A stretch of 64,000 nt of DNA from Promicromonospora panici (GTDB lineage Bacteria; Actinomycetota; Actinomycetes; Actinomycetales; Cellulomonadaceae), in the NCBI RefSeq assembly GCF_900608595.1, contig NZ_UWYY01000001.1, positions 186,001 to 250,000 of the forward strand, given 5' to 3'. The notes beneath the pieces were generated by a model. The model was not told the DNA's origin and searched no databases. It saw nothing but the letters and a program-made list of their open reading frames with translations. Of the stretch, positions 52,001-59,403 are shown in pieces (position 1 is the first letter of the stretch; each line of letters starts with the position of its first letter). Both the position numbers and the translations under genes were made by a program.

Positions 52001-53657
52001 CCCCACGCTGGTCACGCCGTCCGGCATCGAGGGGCTCGAGTTCGGCGACCCGGTCGAGGCGATCAACCGCGTCACGGACGAGCTGCTCGACGGTGACGCC
52101 GCGAACGGCGAGGCCGACCTGGTCGTGGCCCTCGCGCACGACGGCGCCGGCGCGGGTACGCCCGACGGCTCGTCCCTGGAGGAGGAGGTCGCCGCCGGCG
52201 GCCCGTTCGCCGACCTGGTGCAGAACACCGACCCGCGCGTCGAGGCGATCTTCACCGGCCACACCCACAAGAAGTACGCGTGGGACGCACCGGTCCCCGG
52301 AGCCGTGGGGGAGACCCGGCCGATCATCCAGACCGGCAACTACGGCGAGTTCCTGGGCCACGTGTCACTGACCGTGGACACGGAGTCGTTCGACGTCACC
52401 GACTACACGGTTGAGAACGTCGCGCGCACCAGCACCCCGGCCGACGAGCTGATCGCCGACTACCCGGTGGTCGCCAAGGTCGACACGATCGTGGACGCGG
52501 CACTGGCCGAGGCCGAGAAGATCGGCGCGCAGCCGATCGGCGAGGTGACGGCCGACGTCACCACCGCGTTCGCGGGCGGCTCGTACACGGACGGCGTCTA
52601 CACCGGCGGCAACCGTGACGACCGTGCGTCGGAGTCGGCGCTCGGAAACCTCGTCGCGAACTCGCTGCGGGACTCGCTCGCGAGCGACGACCGGGGCGGC
52701 GCCGACATCGGCGTCGTGAACCCGGGCGGTCTGCGCAACGAGCTCTACTTCGGCGAGGACGGCATCATCACCTACGCCGAGGCCAACGCGGTGCTGCCGT
52801 TCGTCAACAACCTGTGGACGATCACCCTCACGGGCGCGCAGCTCGACACGCTGCTCGAACAGCAGTGGCAGACGGACGTCAACGGCAACCGTCCCTCGCG
52901 CCCGTACCTGGCGCTGGGGCTGTCGGACAACGTCTCGTACACGGTCTCCACGGCGGACGCGAACGCGACGCCCGGCGACAACGTCTCGTCGATCACCGTC
53001 GACGGCGTGCCGGTGGACCCGGCCGCGGAGTACCGCGTCGCGACGTTCTCGTTCCTGATCTCCGGCGGTGACAACTTCCGGGTCTTCACCGAGGGCACGA
53101 ACGGACGCGACTCGGGCCTCGTGGACCGCGAGGCGTGGATCTCCTACCTGGAGAGCTCCTCCCCGATCACGCCGAGCTTCGCCCGTACCCGCACGGTCAC
53201 CCCGGCGCTGCCGGGCACCGTGCAGGCGGGCGCCTCGACCGACGTCAGCCTGTCGGGCCTGAACCTGACGTCGCTCGGCTCGCCGCAGAACACCGCCGTC
53301 GAGACCTTCCTGGTCCCGGTGGGCGGCGCGGCAGCGGAAGGCGTCTCCCTCGGCACCGGCACGGTGACCGACGGCGCGACGTCGGCGTCGGTCACGATCC
53401 CGGCCGGGACCGCGGCGGGTGCGTACCAGCTCCTGGTGCAGGCGTCGCCGTCGGGCACCACGGTCCGGCTACCGGTGACCGTCGAGGCGGCTGCGCCCGA
53501 GGAGCCCGAGGCTCCGGCGTGGCGGCCGTTCAAGCTCTACTGGTGGGGCGACCAGGTGACCTACCAGGGCTCGGTCTACGAGGCGACCCGCCCGACGATC
53601 CTCCAGATCCCGGGCGTAGGAAAGCGCAGCCCCTGGAAGCTCATCTCGCCGAAGTAG
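49029..53657 (+). CDS. Extracellular ExeM/NucH-type nuclease fused to 5'-nucleotidase and binding module
   Basis: 1542 residues. Order: signal peptide (about 1-38); lamin-tail domain (about 50-210; HVVISEAYLVGGSSGQPYRN); Pro/Glu linker; OB-like domain (about 245-350); EEP nuclease domain (about 514-843; LQVATFNVLNYFS, LLEIENTAAL, VGDFNAYEQ, SSDHDPVLVG); 5'-nucleotidase metallophosphoesterase (about 858-1120; AINDFHGRID, GNHEFDQ, TGHTHKK) and its C-terminal domain (about 1170-1370); an Ig-like segment; and a final 40-residue CBM5/12-like module (FKLYWWGDQVTYQGSVYEA). It should degrade extracellular DNA and dephosphorylate the nucleotides, feeding phosphate and purines. GTG 49029 follows AGAAGGAG. 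Stop TAG is in a repeat unit. Confidence 0.9.
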   Translation: MRPSTLRSQRPHPRSHGRAAVAVALSAALAVPATAAFAAPAATEDGPDSGHVVISEAYLVGGSSGQPYRNKFVELYNPTNQPVSVDGWSVQYKSATGASFSGITALSGTIAAGGHYLVQGASNAANGEPLPTPDAIGSLNPSGTAGVVALASQATAVTPAKGSVPAEGAAGVVDLLGYGTADTFETAPGPAGQGTGVVGSLERTGEAGDNSTDFVFTAEVTPSNGEGSEPEPSPTPSEPTEPGEVTPIAEIQGTGDASPLAGATVTTRGVVTAVYATGGFNGLYVQTAGTGGGDDPTPGASDGLFVFSAVAAANLSAGDHVEVTGTVSEFNGLTELTPSSGGWTVLDEPAAVEPTATAWPATAAEREALEGMLLAPQGSFTVTDNYDTNYYGTVGLAAGDSPLVQPTTAGRPGSAEYDAQVADNAARGVLLDDGSSLNYNSTANKSKPLPYLTGGAPLRVGAAVTFTRPVVLDYRYDAWGFQPTSQLTPSVADAVQPATFENTREDAPAEVGGNLQVATFNVLNYFSTTGDELAGCTYYTDRAGDPVTVSGGCDARGAAEEEDLQRQQTKIVAAISALDADVVALLEIENTAALGGPRDEALGNLVDALNVAEGAGTWAYAASPAEVPDAEDVIRNAFIYRTATAEPVGDSTILVGDEAFQNARQPLAQAFQPVGGAADAGDDVLVVANHFKSKGSAGPWPGDPDQGDGQGASNESRTRQATALATFAEAQAAAAGTDKVLLVGDFNAYEQEDPIKVLTDAGYTDLGPSTGEYTYNFDGMVGSLDHVLASPAAADLVTGTDIWNINAYEPVANEYSRYNYNASILYDETPFRSSDHDPVLVGLDLAGTSTEPGSVDLDLVAINDFHGRIDQNTVNFAGTVEELRAQNPDGTAFVSAGDNIGASLFASALQQDQPTLDVLNALGLETSAVGNHEFDQGMTDLTDRVVPASDFGILGANVYEGATGEPALPEYQVVPVNGVDVGFVGVVTEETPTLVTPSGIEGLEFGDPVEAINRVTDELLDGDAANGEADLVVALAHDGAGAGTPDGSSLEEEVAAGGPFADLVQNTDPRVEAIFTGHTHKKYAWDAPVPGAVGETRPIIQTGNYGEFLGHVSLTVDTESFDVTDYTVENVARTSTPADELIADYPVVAKVDTIVDAALAEAEKIGAQPIGEVTADVTTAFAGGSYTDGVYTGGNRDDRASESALGNLVANSLRDSLASDDRGGADIGVVNPGGLRNELYFGEDGIITYAEANAVLPFVNNLWTITLTGAQLDTLLEQQWQTDVNGNRPSRPYLALGLSDNVSYTVSTADANATPGDNVSSITVDGVPVDPAAEYRVATFSFLISGGDNFRVFTEGTNGRDSGLVDREAWISYLESSSPITPSFARTRTVTPALPGTVQAGASTDVSLSGLNLTSLGSPQNTAVETFLVPVGGAAAEGVSLGTGTVTDGATSASVTIPAGTAAGAYQLLVQASPSGTTVRLPVTVEAAAPEEPEAPAWRPFKLYWWGDQVTYQGSVYEATRPTILQIPGVGKRSPWKLISPK

Positions 53658-53751
53658 AACCAGGGCGAAGTAGAACTGCAGCGAAGTAGAACTGCAGCGC
53701 ACCCCGTGAAGGGTGCGCTGCAGTTCTACTTCGCCCTGGTTCTACTTCGGC
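53648..53751. repeat. 16-bp repeat cluster (3 direct, 2 inverted units)
   Basis: Direct units start at 53650, 53666 and 53682 (the last two identical, CGAAGTAGAACTGCAG); inverted units at 53718-53733 and 53734-53749. The outer 41 bp of each arm match perfectly; the left arm has one extra 16-bp unit. The nuclease stop TAG (53655-53657) is in the first unit. Both flanking genes are on the plus strand. Confidence 0.88.
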
Positions 53752-53763
53752 GACAGGGGTGCG

Positions 53764-53769
53764 TACTCT
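53764..53769 (+). promoter_or_regulatory. -10 element of a leaderless promoter (TACTCT)
   Basis: Six bases before GTG 53776, directly after the repeat cluster. Confidence 0.5.
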
Positions 53770-53775
53770 GGTTTC

Positions 53776-54081
53776 GTGAGTGAAACCCAGGCACCGAGCG
53801 ACTCCGCCGACGACGTGGACGTGGACGTGCGCGACGTCATCGACCCGGCCAGCGTGCGCCGCGCCCCGCGCTACAAGGCGTTCTTCTGGACGGGTGCGCT
53901 GATCGGGATCGTGCTCGGGCTGGGCCTGTCGCTCTACCTCGTGAACTCGCCCTCCGGGGCGGCGATGATGAAACCGGGCGTGTACATCACTGTGCTGACG
54001 GCCTTCGTCACGATGGTGACCACCCTCCTGGCCGGCCTGTTCGCGGTGCTCGCGGACCGCCGGAGCCTGCGCGGGCGCTGA
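53776..54081 (+). CDS. Small two-helix membrane protein preceding purF
   Basis: 101 residues. Acidic N-terminus (DSADDVDVDVRDVID), then two helices (AFFWTGALIGIVLGLGLSLYLV and VYITVLTAFVTMVTTLLAGLFAVLA). Similar small proteins sit beside purF in other actinobacteria, function unknown. GTG 53776 has TACTCT six bases upstream. Separated from purF by 58 bp with its own -10 element. Confidence 0.7.
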   Translation: MSETQAPSDSADDVDVDVRDVIDPASVRRAPRYKAFFWTGALIGIVLGLGLSLYLVNSPSGAAMMKPGVYITVLTAFVTMVTTLLAGLFAVLADRRSLRGR

Positions 54082-54127
54082 CACAGAGGTCACAGGCCGG
54101 GCTGACGACTTCGATCCGGCCGCATGG

Positions 54128-54133
54128 GATACT
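54128..54133 (+). promoter_or_regulatory. -10 element of a leaderless purF promoter (GATACT)
   Basis: Six bases before ATG 54140; identical to the hexamer before the short ORF at 48262. Confidence 0.5.
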
Positions 54134-54139
54134 CGGAAC

Positions 54140-55687
54140 ATGCCTCTGCGCGGAGATGGCCGACTCAACCACGACCTCATGCCCGGCGAGAAGGGCCCCC
54201 AGGACGCATGTGGCGTCTTCGGGGTCTGGGCACCCGGCGAGGAGGTCGCCAAGCTCGCGTACTTCGGTCTGTACGCCCTCCAGCACCGCGGACAGGAGTC
54301 CGCGGGCATCGCCACCAGCAACGGTGAGCAGATCCTCGTCTACAAGGACATGGGACTCGTCTCCCAGGTCTTCGACGAGACAGCCCTAAACGCCCTGACC
54401 GGCCACATCGCCGTCGGGCACTGCCGGTACTCCACCACCGGTGGCGTGACCTGGGAGAACGCCCAGCCCACGCTCGGCGCCACGGCGTCGGGCACGGTGG
54501 CCCTCGGCCACAACGGCAACCTCACCAACTCGGCTGAGCTCGTCAACCTCGTGGCCGAGCGGTACGGCGCGCAGCGCCGGGGCGAGCTCGCCCGCGGCAA
54601 CACGACGGACACCGCTCTCATCACGGCGCTGTTCGCGGGCGACGCCGACCACACGCTCGAGGCCACGGCCCTCGAGGTGCTGCCGCGCCTGCGCGGCGCG
54701 TTCTCCCTGGTCTTCATGGACGAGAACACCCTGTACGCGGCGCGTGACCCGCAGGGTGTGCGTCCCCTCGTGCTCGGCCGCCTCGACCGCGGCTGGGTGG
54801 TCGCCAGCGAGACCCCGGCCCTCGACATCGTGGGTGCCTCCTACGTGCGCGACGTAGAGCCGGGCGAGCTCATCTGCATCGACGCCGACGGCATGCGCTC
54901 GGAGCGCTTCGCCCAGGCCGAGCGCGCCGCGTGCGTCTTCGAGTACGTGTACCTGGCCCGGCCCGACAACACCATCAACGGTCGCTCCGTGCACGCCGCG
55001 CGGGTCGAGATGGGTCGCCAGCTGGCGCGCGAGCACCCTGTCGACGCCGACCTGGTGATCCCGACGCCGGAGTCCGGCACCCCGGCCGCCGTCGGCTACG
55101 CGGCGGAGTCCGGCATCCCGTTCGGGCAGGGCCTCACGAAGAACGCGTACGTGGGCCGCACCTTCATCCAGCCGTCCGACACGCTGCGGCAGCTCGGCAT
55201 CCGCCTGAAGCTCAACCCGCTGCGCGAGGTCATCAAGGGCAAGCGCCTCGTCGTCGTGGACGACTCGATCGTGCGCGGCAACACCCAGCGCGCCCTGATC
55301 CGCATGCTGCGGGAGGCGGGCGCCGCCGAGGTGCACGTACGCATCTCGTCGCCGCCGGTGAAGTGGCCCTGCTTCTACGGCATCGACTTCGCGTCGCGGG
55401 CGGAGCTCATCGCCAACGGCCTGGCCGTGGACGAGATAGGCCAGTCGCTCGGCGCCGACAGCCTCGGCTACATCACGACCGAGGGCATGATCGCCGCCAC
55501 GGAACAGCCCAGCTCGCAGCTCTGCGCGGCGTGCTTCACCGGCAAGTACCCGATCGAGCTGCCTCCGGACGACCAGCTGGGCAAGCACCTCCTCGAGCAG
55601 GCGGAGCTGCCGCTCGGCCCGCCCGAGGACGGGCTCAAGCAGCTCGCCGTGAGCACCGGCGGCTCGACCGCGCTCGACCATCCGTGA
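54140..55687 (+). CDS. purF: Amidophosphoribosyltransferase
   Basis: 515 residues. First committed step of purine synthesis: PRPP plus glutamine to phosphoribosylamine. Class II glutaminase with nucleophile Cys24 after a cleavable propeptide (GPQDACGVFGVW), LYALQHRGQESAGIA, YSTTGG and GHNGNLTNS; PRPP loop VVVDDSIVRGNT. Conserved cysteines in VKWPCFYGID and SQLCAACFTG match the Fe-S type. ATG 54140 is probably leaderless. purM follows 43 bp later. Confidence 0.97.
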   Translation: MPLRGDGRLNHDLMPGEKGPQDACGVFGVWAPGEEVAKLAYFGLYALQHRGQESAGIATSNGEQILVYKDMGLVSQVFDETALNALTGHIAVGHCRYSTTGGVTWENAQPTLGATASGTVALGHNGNLTNSAELVNLVAERYGAQRRGELARGNTTDTALITALFAGDADHTLEATALEVLPRLRGAFSLVFMDENTLYAARDPQGVRPLVLGRLDRGWVVASETPALDIVGASYVRDVEPGELICIDADGMRSERFAQAERAACVFEYVYLARPDNTINGRSVHAARVEMGRQLAREHPVDADLVIPTPESGTPAAVGYAAESGIPFGQGLTKNAYVGRTFIQPSDTLRQLGIRLKLNPLREVIKGKRLVVVDDSIVRGNTQRALIRMLREAGAAEVHVRISSPPVKWPCFYGIDFASRAELIANGLAVDEIGQSLGADSLGYITTEGMIAATEQPSSQLCAACFTGKYPIELPPDDQLGKHLLEQAELPLGPPEDGLKQLAVSTGGSTALDHP

Positions 55688-55730
55688 CCACACCCTGCTG
55701 CACCAGCACCGATCACTCCTTGGAGTACCA

Positions 55731-56840
55731 GTGACATCCGAAGGCCTGACGTACGCCGCCGCCGGCGTTGATACCGAGGCGGGCGACAAGGCCGTCGAGC
55801 TCATGAAGGACGCCGTGCGCCGCACGCAGGGTCCGGCCGTGCTCGGGGGCGTGGGCGGCTTCGCCGGCCTCTACGACCTGTCGGCCTTCAAGGGCTACCG
55901 CGCGCCGCTGCTGGCGACGTCCACGGACGGCGTCGGCACCAAGGTCGCCATCGCTCAGGCGATGGACAAGCACGACACGATCGGGTTCGACCTGGTGGGC
56001 ATGGTCGTGGACGACATCGTCGTGATGGGGGCCAAGCCGCTCTTCATGACCGACTACATCGCCACGGGCAAGGTCGTGCCGGAGCGGATCGCGGATATCG
56101 TGCGCGGTATCGCCCAGGCCTGCGAGGTGGCGGACACCGCCCTCGTGGGCGGCGAGACGGCAGAGCACCCGGGTCTGCTGGAGCCGGACGAGTACGACGT
56201 CGCAGGCGCCGCCACGGGCATCGTGGAGGCCGACAAGGTGCTGGGCCCGGACCGGGTCCAGCATGGCGACGTGCTGATCGCTCTGGCATCCAGCGGCCTG
56301 CACTCCAACGGCTACTCCCTGGTGCGCGCGGTGATCAAGCACGCGGGCTGGTCGCTGGACCGGCACGTGGACGAGCTGGGCCGCGCCCTGGGCGAGGAGC
56401 TCCTGGAGCCGACCCGCGTCTACGCCTCGGACTGCCTGGCTCTCGCGGCGGACGAGGCCGCACAGGTGCACGCGTTCACCCATGTCACCGGCGGCGGGCT
56501 CGCGGCGAACCTGGCACGGGTGCTCCCGGAGGGCCTCGTCGCTACGGTTGACCGGGCGTCCTGGGACGTGCCGGCGGTGTTCCGCATGGTGCGGGAGCTG
56601 GGCGGCGTGCCGAACCGGGACCTGGAGAACACGCTGAACCTGGGCGTGGGCATGGTGGCGGTCGTCGGCGCGGACGGTGCTGACGCAGCACTCGCACGGC
56701 TCTCGACGCTGGGTGTACCCGCGTGGACACTCGGAAGCGTCGACACACTGAATGCCGCCGCGGCGCAGGAAGACCTGGTCGCGGGGACAAAGGGTGTGTC
56801 CGGCGGAGCGGTCAGGCTGGTGAACGACTACCGCGTCTGA
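55731..56840 (+). CDS. purM: Phosphoribosylformylglycinamidine cyclo-ligase
   Basis: 369 residues. AIR synthetase, step 5 of purine synthesis, ATP-dependent ring closure of FGAM. Motifs: LATSTDGVGTKVAIAQAMD, GFDLVGMVVDDIVVMGAKPL, GGETAEHPGLL and HVTGGGLAANLARVLP. GTG 55731 follows TTGGAGTACCA. Co-transcribed with purF. Upstream of DUF3073 (-) and bldC (+), the standard actinomycete neighbourhood. Confidence 0.97.
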   Translation: MTSEGLTYAAAGVDTEAGDKAVELMKDAVRRTQGPAVLGGVGGFAGLYDLSAFKGYRAPLLATSTDGVGTKVAIAQAMDKHDTIGFDLVGMVVDDIVVMGAKPLFMTDYIATGKVVPERIADIVRGIAQACEVADTALVGGETAEHPGLLEPDEYDVAGAATGIVEADKVLGPDRVQHGDVLIALASSGLHSNGYSLVRAVIKHAGWSLDRHVDELGRALGEELLEPTRVYASDCLALAADEAAQVHAFTHVTGGGLAANLARVLPEGLVATVDRASWDVPAVFRMVRELGGVPNRDLENTLNLGVGMVAVVGADGADAALARLSTLGVPAWTLGSVDTLNAAAAQEDLVAGTKGVSGGAVRLVNDYRV

Positions 56841-56900
56841 CGCGGTGGCAGGGCCTGGCCGAGGACCGGACGCGGGGCCGGCGCAAACGCGCCGGCACCC

Positions 56901-57113
56901 TCAGCGTGTGTTGCCGTCCTGCTCTGCCCAGTCGGAGTACCTGTTGTCGTACTCCTCGTCCTCCGAGGATTCCCACCGCGACTCTGTCGCAACATCCGTG
57001 TGAGAGTCCCCGCTGAGCTCCTGCTCGAGGGCGTGATAATTGGTGTCCGGGCTGTAGTACTTCAGCGCGCGAGCAACCTTGGTCTGCTTTGCCTTCTGAC
57101 GGCCGCGGCCCAT
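56901..57113 (-). CDS. DUF3073 small protein
   Basis: 70 residues. N-terminus MGRGRQKAKQTKVARALKYY and an acidic Trp/Tyr C-terminus (DEEYDNRYSDWAEQ) are typical of DUF3073, found beside purM and bldC throughout actinomycetes; function unknown. ATG 57113 is supported by GGAGCC immediately upstream and by family length. Convergent with purM. Confidence 0.92.
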   Translation of the reverse strand: MGRGRQKAKQTKVARALKYYSPDTNYHALEQELSGDSHTDVATESRWESSEDEEYDNRYSDWAEQDGNTR

Positions 57114-57717
57114 GGCTCCGACCCCCTCAACGTAGGAGCGGGGCGGCACCGTGCATGGACGTGCGGCCCCGTAGCGTTTCGTCTGTCCAGGTTCCAACGT
57201 TACATGCTGGTACGGCGTTTCTTCCAGTCCGTGGACGTGATTCGTCCCATCCTCCGATGTGACATTCGGATCGTTCGGAGTCGCCACGGCGCCCGGCATC
57301 GCGCCCCACACCGTCCAGTGCTTGGCCAGTGCTTGATAAGTGATTTGCCGCACGCTGGCGACTGCCGCGTCCTGGTCGAGACCGCAGGGCTCCGGTCGGG
57401 GCGTCTGCCTCGTGCGCACGGAGCAGACGCCGCCGATGCTTTGCAGACTCCTGGCTGACGGACGGATGTCGCTCGCGCGCATCGGGGTGACAACCGGCGC
57501 CCGCGGGTGAAGTCGTACCGGATAGCCGTGTCGGCGTGTCGCACGTGTCCGAGACTCGCCCGAAACGGGCGCGCGTGGCGAGCGGCGGAGAAGGTGAGGA
57601 AATAAACCGCGTCCCCAAGTCGCCTAAATCCCGTTTGCTGCTAACAATGGTGCAAGAGCGGGTGTCGTCAACCGCCTGGTACGGCCAGGCCGGCACCGTT
57701 CCGGAGGAGGTGCGGGG
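57114..57717. other. Divergent promoter region of DUF3073 and bldC
   Basis: About 600 bp with no supported gene; open frames across it lack family matches and codon bias. TAACAAT at 57642-57648 is a plausible bldC -10 element, implying a leader of about 65 nt with GGAGGAGG (57702-57709) before ATG 57718. The remainder probably holds the DUF3073 promoter and bldC regulatory sites. Confidence 0.5.
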
Positions 57718-57927
57718 ATGTCCATCCACGGAGAATCCGAGGTCCTGCTCACGCCTGCCGAGGTAGCGAGCTTGTTCCGTGTTGACCCAAAGACAGTAAC
57801 GCGTTGGGCAAAAGCGGGAAAGCTCTCGTCGATCCGGACACTTGGCGGTCACCGCCGCTACAAGGAGTCCGAGGTTCGGGCGCTGCTCGGTGCGGCAGCG
57901 GACAGCTCGGGCGACTCTGACAACTAG
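57718..57927 (+). CDS. bldC: MerR-like developmental regulator BldC
   Basis: 69 residues. A single MerR-type winged HTH (LLTPAEVASLFRVDPKTVTR then WAKAGKLSSIRTLGGHRRY) with no effector domain, exactly the BldC design. In Streptomyces it binds direct repeats cooperatively and delays development; its role in this likely non-sporulating actinomycete is not known. Strong ribosome site before ATG 57718. Context after purM/DUF3073 is conserved. Confidence 0.95.
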   Translation: MSIHGESEVLLTPAEVASLFRVDPKTVTRWAKAGKLSSIRTLGGHRRYKESEVRALLGAAADSSGDSDN

Positions 57928-57991
57928 TCGGACGTCGTTGACGGATTGGTCGGCAGGTAGGACGAAGGCGCGCCGGGTGCTGCCCCCCAGC

Positions 57992-58315
57992 TCAGCCCCG
58001 CGCGCGCCTGAGCACAGCGGTGACGGCAACCGCCGTACCGAGGACGACTAGACCGAGCGTGGCTCCTATCAGAACCTTGGCGTTGCGGGCCCGGCGCGGA
58101 TCTTGCGCCGGGCCATTCTTGTTGTCGAAGGATCCGCTGACCATGGCGCCGGCATCGCTCGCCGCCTGCTTGGCGTCGTGTGCGATGCGGGACGCCTGGT
58201 AGCCAGGGCTCAGGCGGGTCGTCAGCTCGTCGATGGCCGCTGCGAGGTCCGCCCGGGTGCGGAGAACCTCGGCCTGGAGCTCGCCGTTGCCGGGCGGCTT
58301 GGTCGGAGTGCTCAT
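57992..58315 (-). CDS. DUF3618 membrane-associated protein
   Basis: 107 residues. Alpha-helical N-terminus (LQAEVLRTRADLAAAIDELT) and one C-terminal helix (VLIGATLGLVVLGTAVAVTAV). DUF3618 proteins usually accompany DUF1469 holin-like proteins; function unknown. ATG 58315 overlaps the preceding stop (ATGA). Confidence 0.85.
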   Translation of the reverse strand: MSTPTKPPGNGELQAEVLRTRADLAAAIDELTTRLSPGYQASRIAHDAKQAASDAGAMVSGSFDNKNGPAQDPRRARNAKVLIGATLGLVVLGTAVAVTAVLRRARG

Positions 58316-58764
58316 CGGTGCATCCCCTCCTTGATCGACGCGATGTCGTCCTTCACGCGCTGGACGCTCTCGGGCTTGGTGGCGGCCTTCTTCAGCAGCT
58401 GCACGCCGACGAGCGCGAGGACGGTCGTCACGAGCAGCATGAAGCCGCCGATGGCGAGCGCGGACAGCCAGAGCGGCCACACGGTGCCCAGGCCGTACAC
58501 GGCGGCCAGGAGCAGCACGCCGACGGCGTAGACGAGGATCAGGAGCGCGAAGACGAGCAGCCCGATGCCGATCCCGGACTTCGTGGCCTTTTCGGTGAGC
58601 TCGGCCTTGGCGAGCGCGATCTCCGCGCGCACGAGCCGGGACGCCTGCTCCGAGATCTGCTCGACGAGCTTCCCCAGCGAGGCGGGCTTGTCCGGCTCCG
58701 GTGCGCCCGCCGGGGCGCCGCTCGCAGCCCCCGTGTGGCTGTCGGCCTTCACGTCCTCGATCAT
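58312..58764 (-). CDS. Holin-superfamily (DUF1469-like) membrane protein
   Basis: 150 residues. Amphipathic N-terminus (LGKLVEQISEQASRLVRAEI) then two helices (IGIGLLVFALLILVYAVGVLLL, LWLSALAIGGFMLLVTTVLAL). Called phage-holin-like by fold only; in actinobacteria it is a chromosomal envelope protein. GGGAGGGCAG precedes ATG 58764. Coupled to DUF3618. Confidence 0.88.
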   Translation of the reverse strand: MIEDVKADSHTGAASGAPAGAPEPDKPASLGKLVEQISEQASRLVRAEIALAKAELTEKATKSGIGIGLLVFALLILVYAVGVLLLAAVYGLGTVWPLWLSALAIGGFMLLVTTVLALVGVQLLKKAATKPESVQRVKDDIASIKEGMHR

Positions 58765-59005
58765 CTGCCCTCCCGTGCCCCGGTTTCGGCATCTGCCGCT
58801 GAAGACAACTCAACAGGTCAAGAGCGCATGGGGCAATTCCTGGCGCGGCGTGGCTTCGAGGAAAGGGCTTGAAGAAGAGCATGCGGCAATCCGCAAATAG
58901 TGGAACGAATTGCCTTGGAGGCGGCTGAGGGTGATGTTCACAGGGGCTGAGAAGTCGCGGTTCCTGCGAGCGATCCGAGACCCGGCTCCGCGACCCCGGA
59001 AATAC

Positions 59006-59041
59006 CGATGGGCCGCACCTCCGAAGAGGTGCGGCCCATCG
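59006..59041. terminator. Perfect 16-bp terminator-like hairpin
   Basis: Arms 59006-59021 and 59026-59041, loop CGAA. It is 30 bp downstream (on the minus strand) of the tRNA-Phe-like sequence, consistent with ending a former tRNA transcript. Confidence 0.7.
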
Positions 59042-59070
59042 AGATCGCTGGATCCTGCGATCCTTGGCTG

Positions 59071-59145
59071 TGGCTCCGACCGGCGTCGATCCGGTGACCT
59101 TTCGATTTTCAGGCGCTCTAGACGCTCCGTGACGGGTCCGGAGCC
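59071..59145 (-). pseudogene. Degenerate tRNA-Phe-like sequence
   Basis: On the minus strand GGCTCCG and CGGAGCC plus A close a 7-bp acceptor stem; the T stem ACCGG/CCGGT is intact and CTGAAAATCGAAAGG matches the 3' half of a tRNA-Phe (GAA) anticodon arm and variable loop. But the 5' anticodon strand has lost about four bases and no D arm can form; the T-loop begins A instead of T. So it is a relic or an integration scar, not a functional tRNA. Confidence 0.5.
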
Positions 59146-59390
59146 CAGTGGTTGAGCGGATCGAGCGTCCACCGACGACGGTGCGCGGAAGCCGGTGCTG
59201 CCGGGCAACCACTAACTGGTTCGCTAACCATGGGGTCGTTGCCGGAGAAGGCGTGAGGGCGTCTCACGTGCGAGGAGACGCCCTCCGGACCTCGGCCCGG
59301 TTCGAACGGGCTGTCACCCTCTCGAGCCAGGGAAACATTCCCTGACTCTAGGCGTGGTCGGGCGTGTCCGTGGACCGGCTGTCCGGGCGC

Positions 59391-59396
59391 TAACCT
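59391..59396 (+). promoter_or_regulatory. -10 element of a leaderless promoter (TAACCT)
   Basis: Seven bases before GTG 59404. Upstream, 59146-59390 has no gene; GAGGGCGTCTC/GAGACGCCCTC (59255-59265, 59275-59285) forms an 11-bp hairpin. Confidence 0.42.
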
Positions 59397-59403
59397 CTGG
59401 TTC

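Noticed and set aside
57114-57482. N-terminal extension of DUF3073 to 193 residues
   Set aside because: The extension is unlike the family, whose members begin MGRGRQKAKQ, and a ribosome site precedes ATG 57113.
59290-59325. Second tRNA on the minus strand (T arm GCCCG-TTCGAAC-CGGGC)
   Set aside because: No matching acceptor stem, anticodon arm or CCA; a T-arm-like hairpin alone is not enough.
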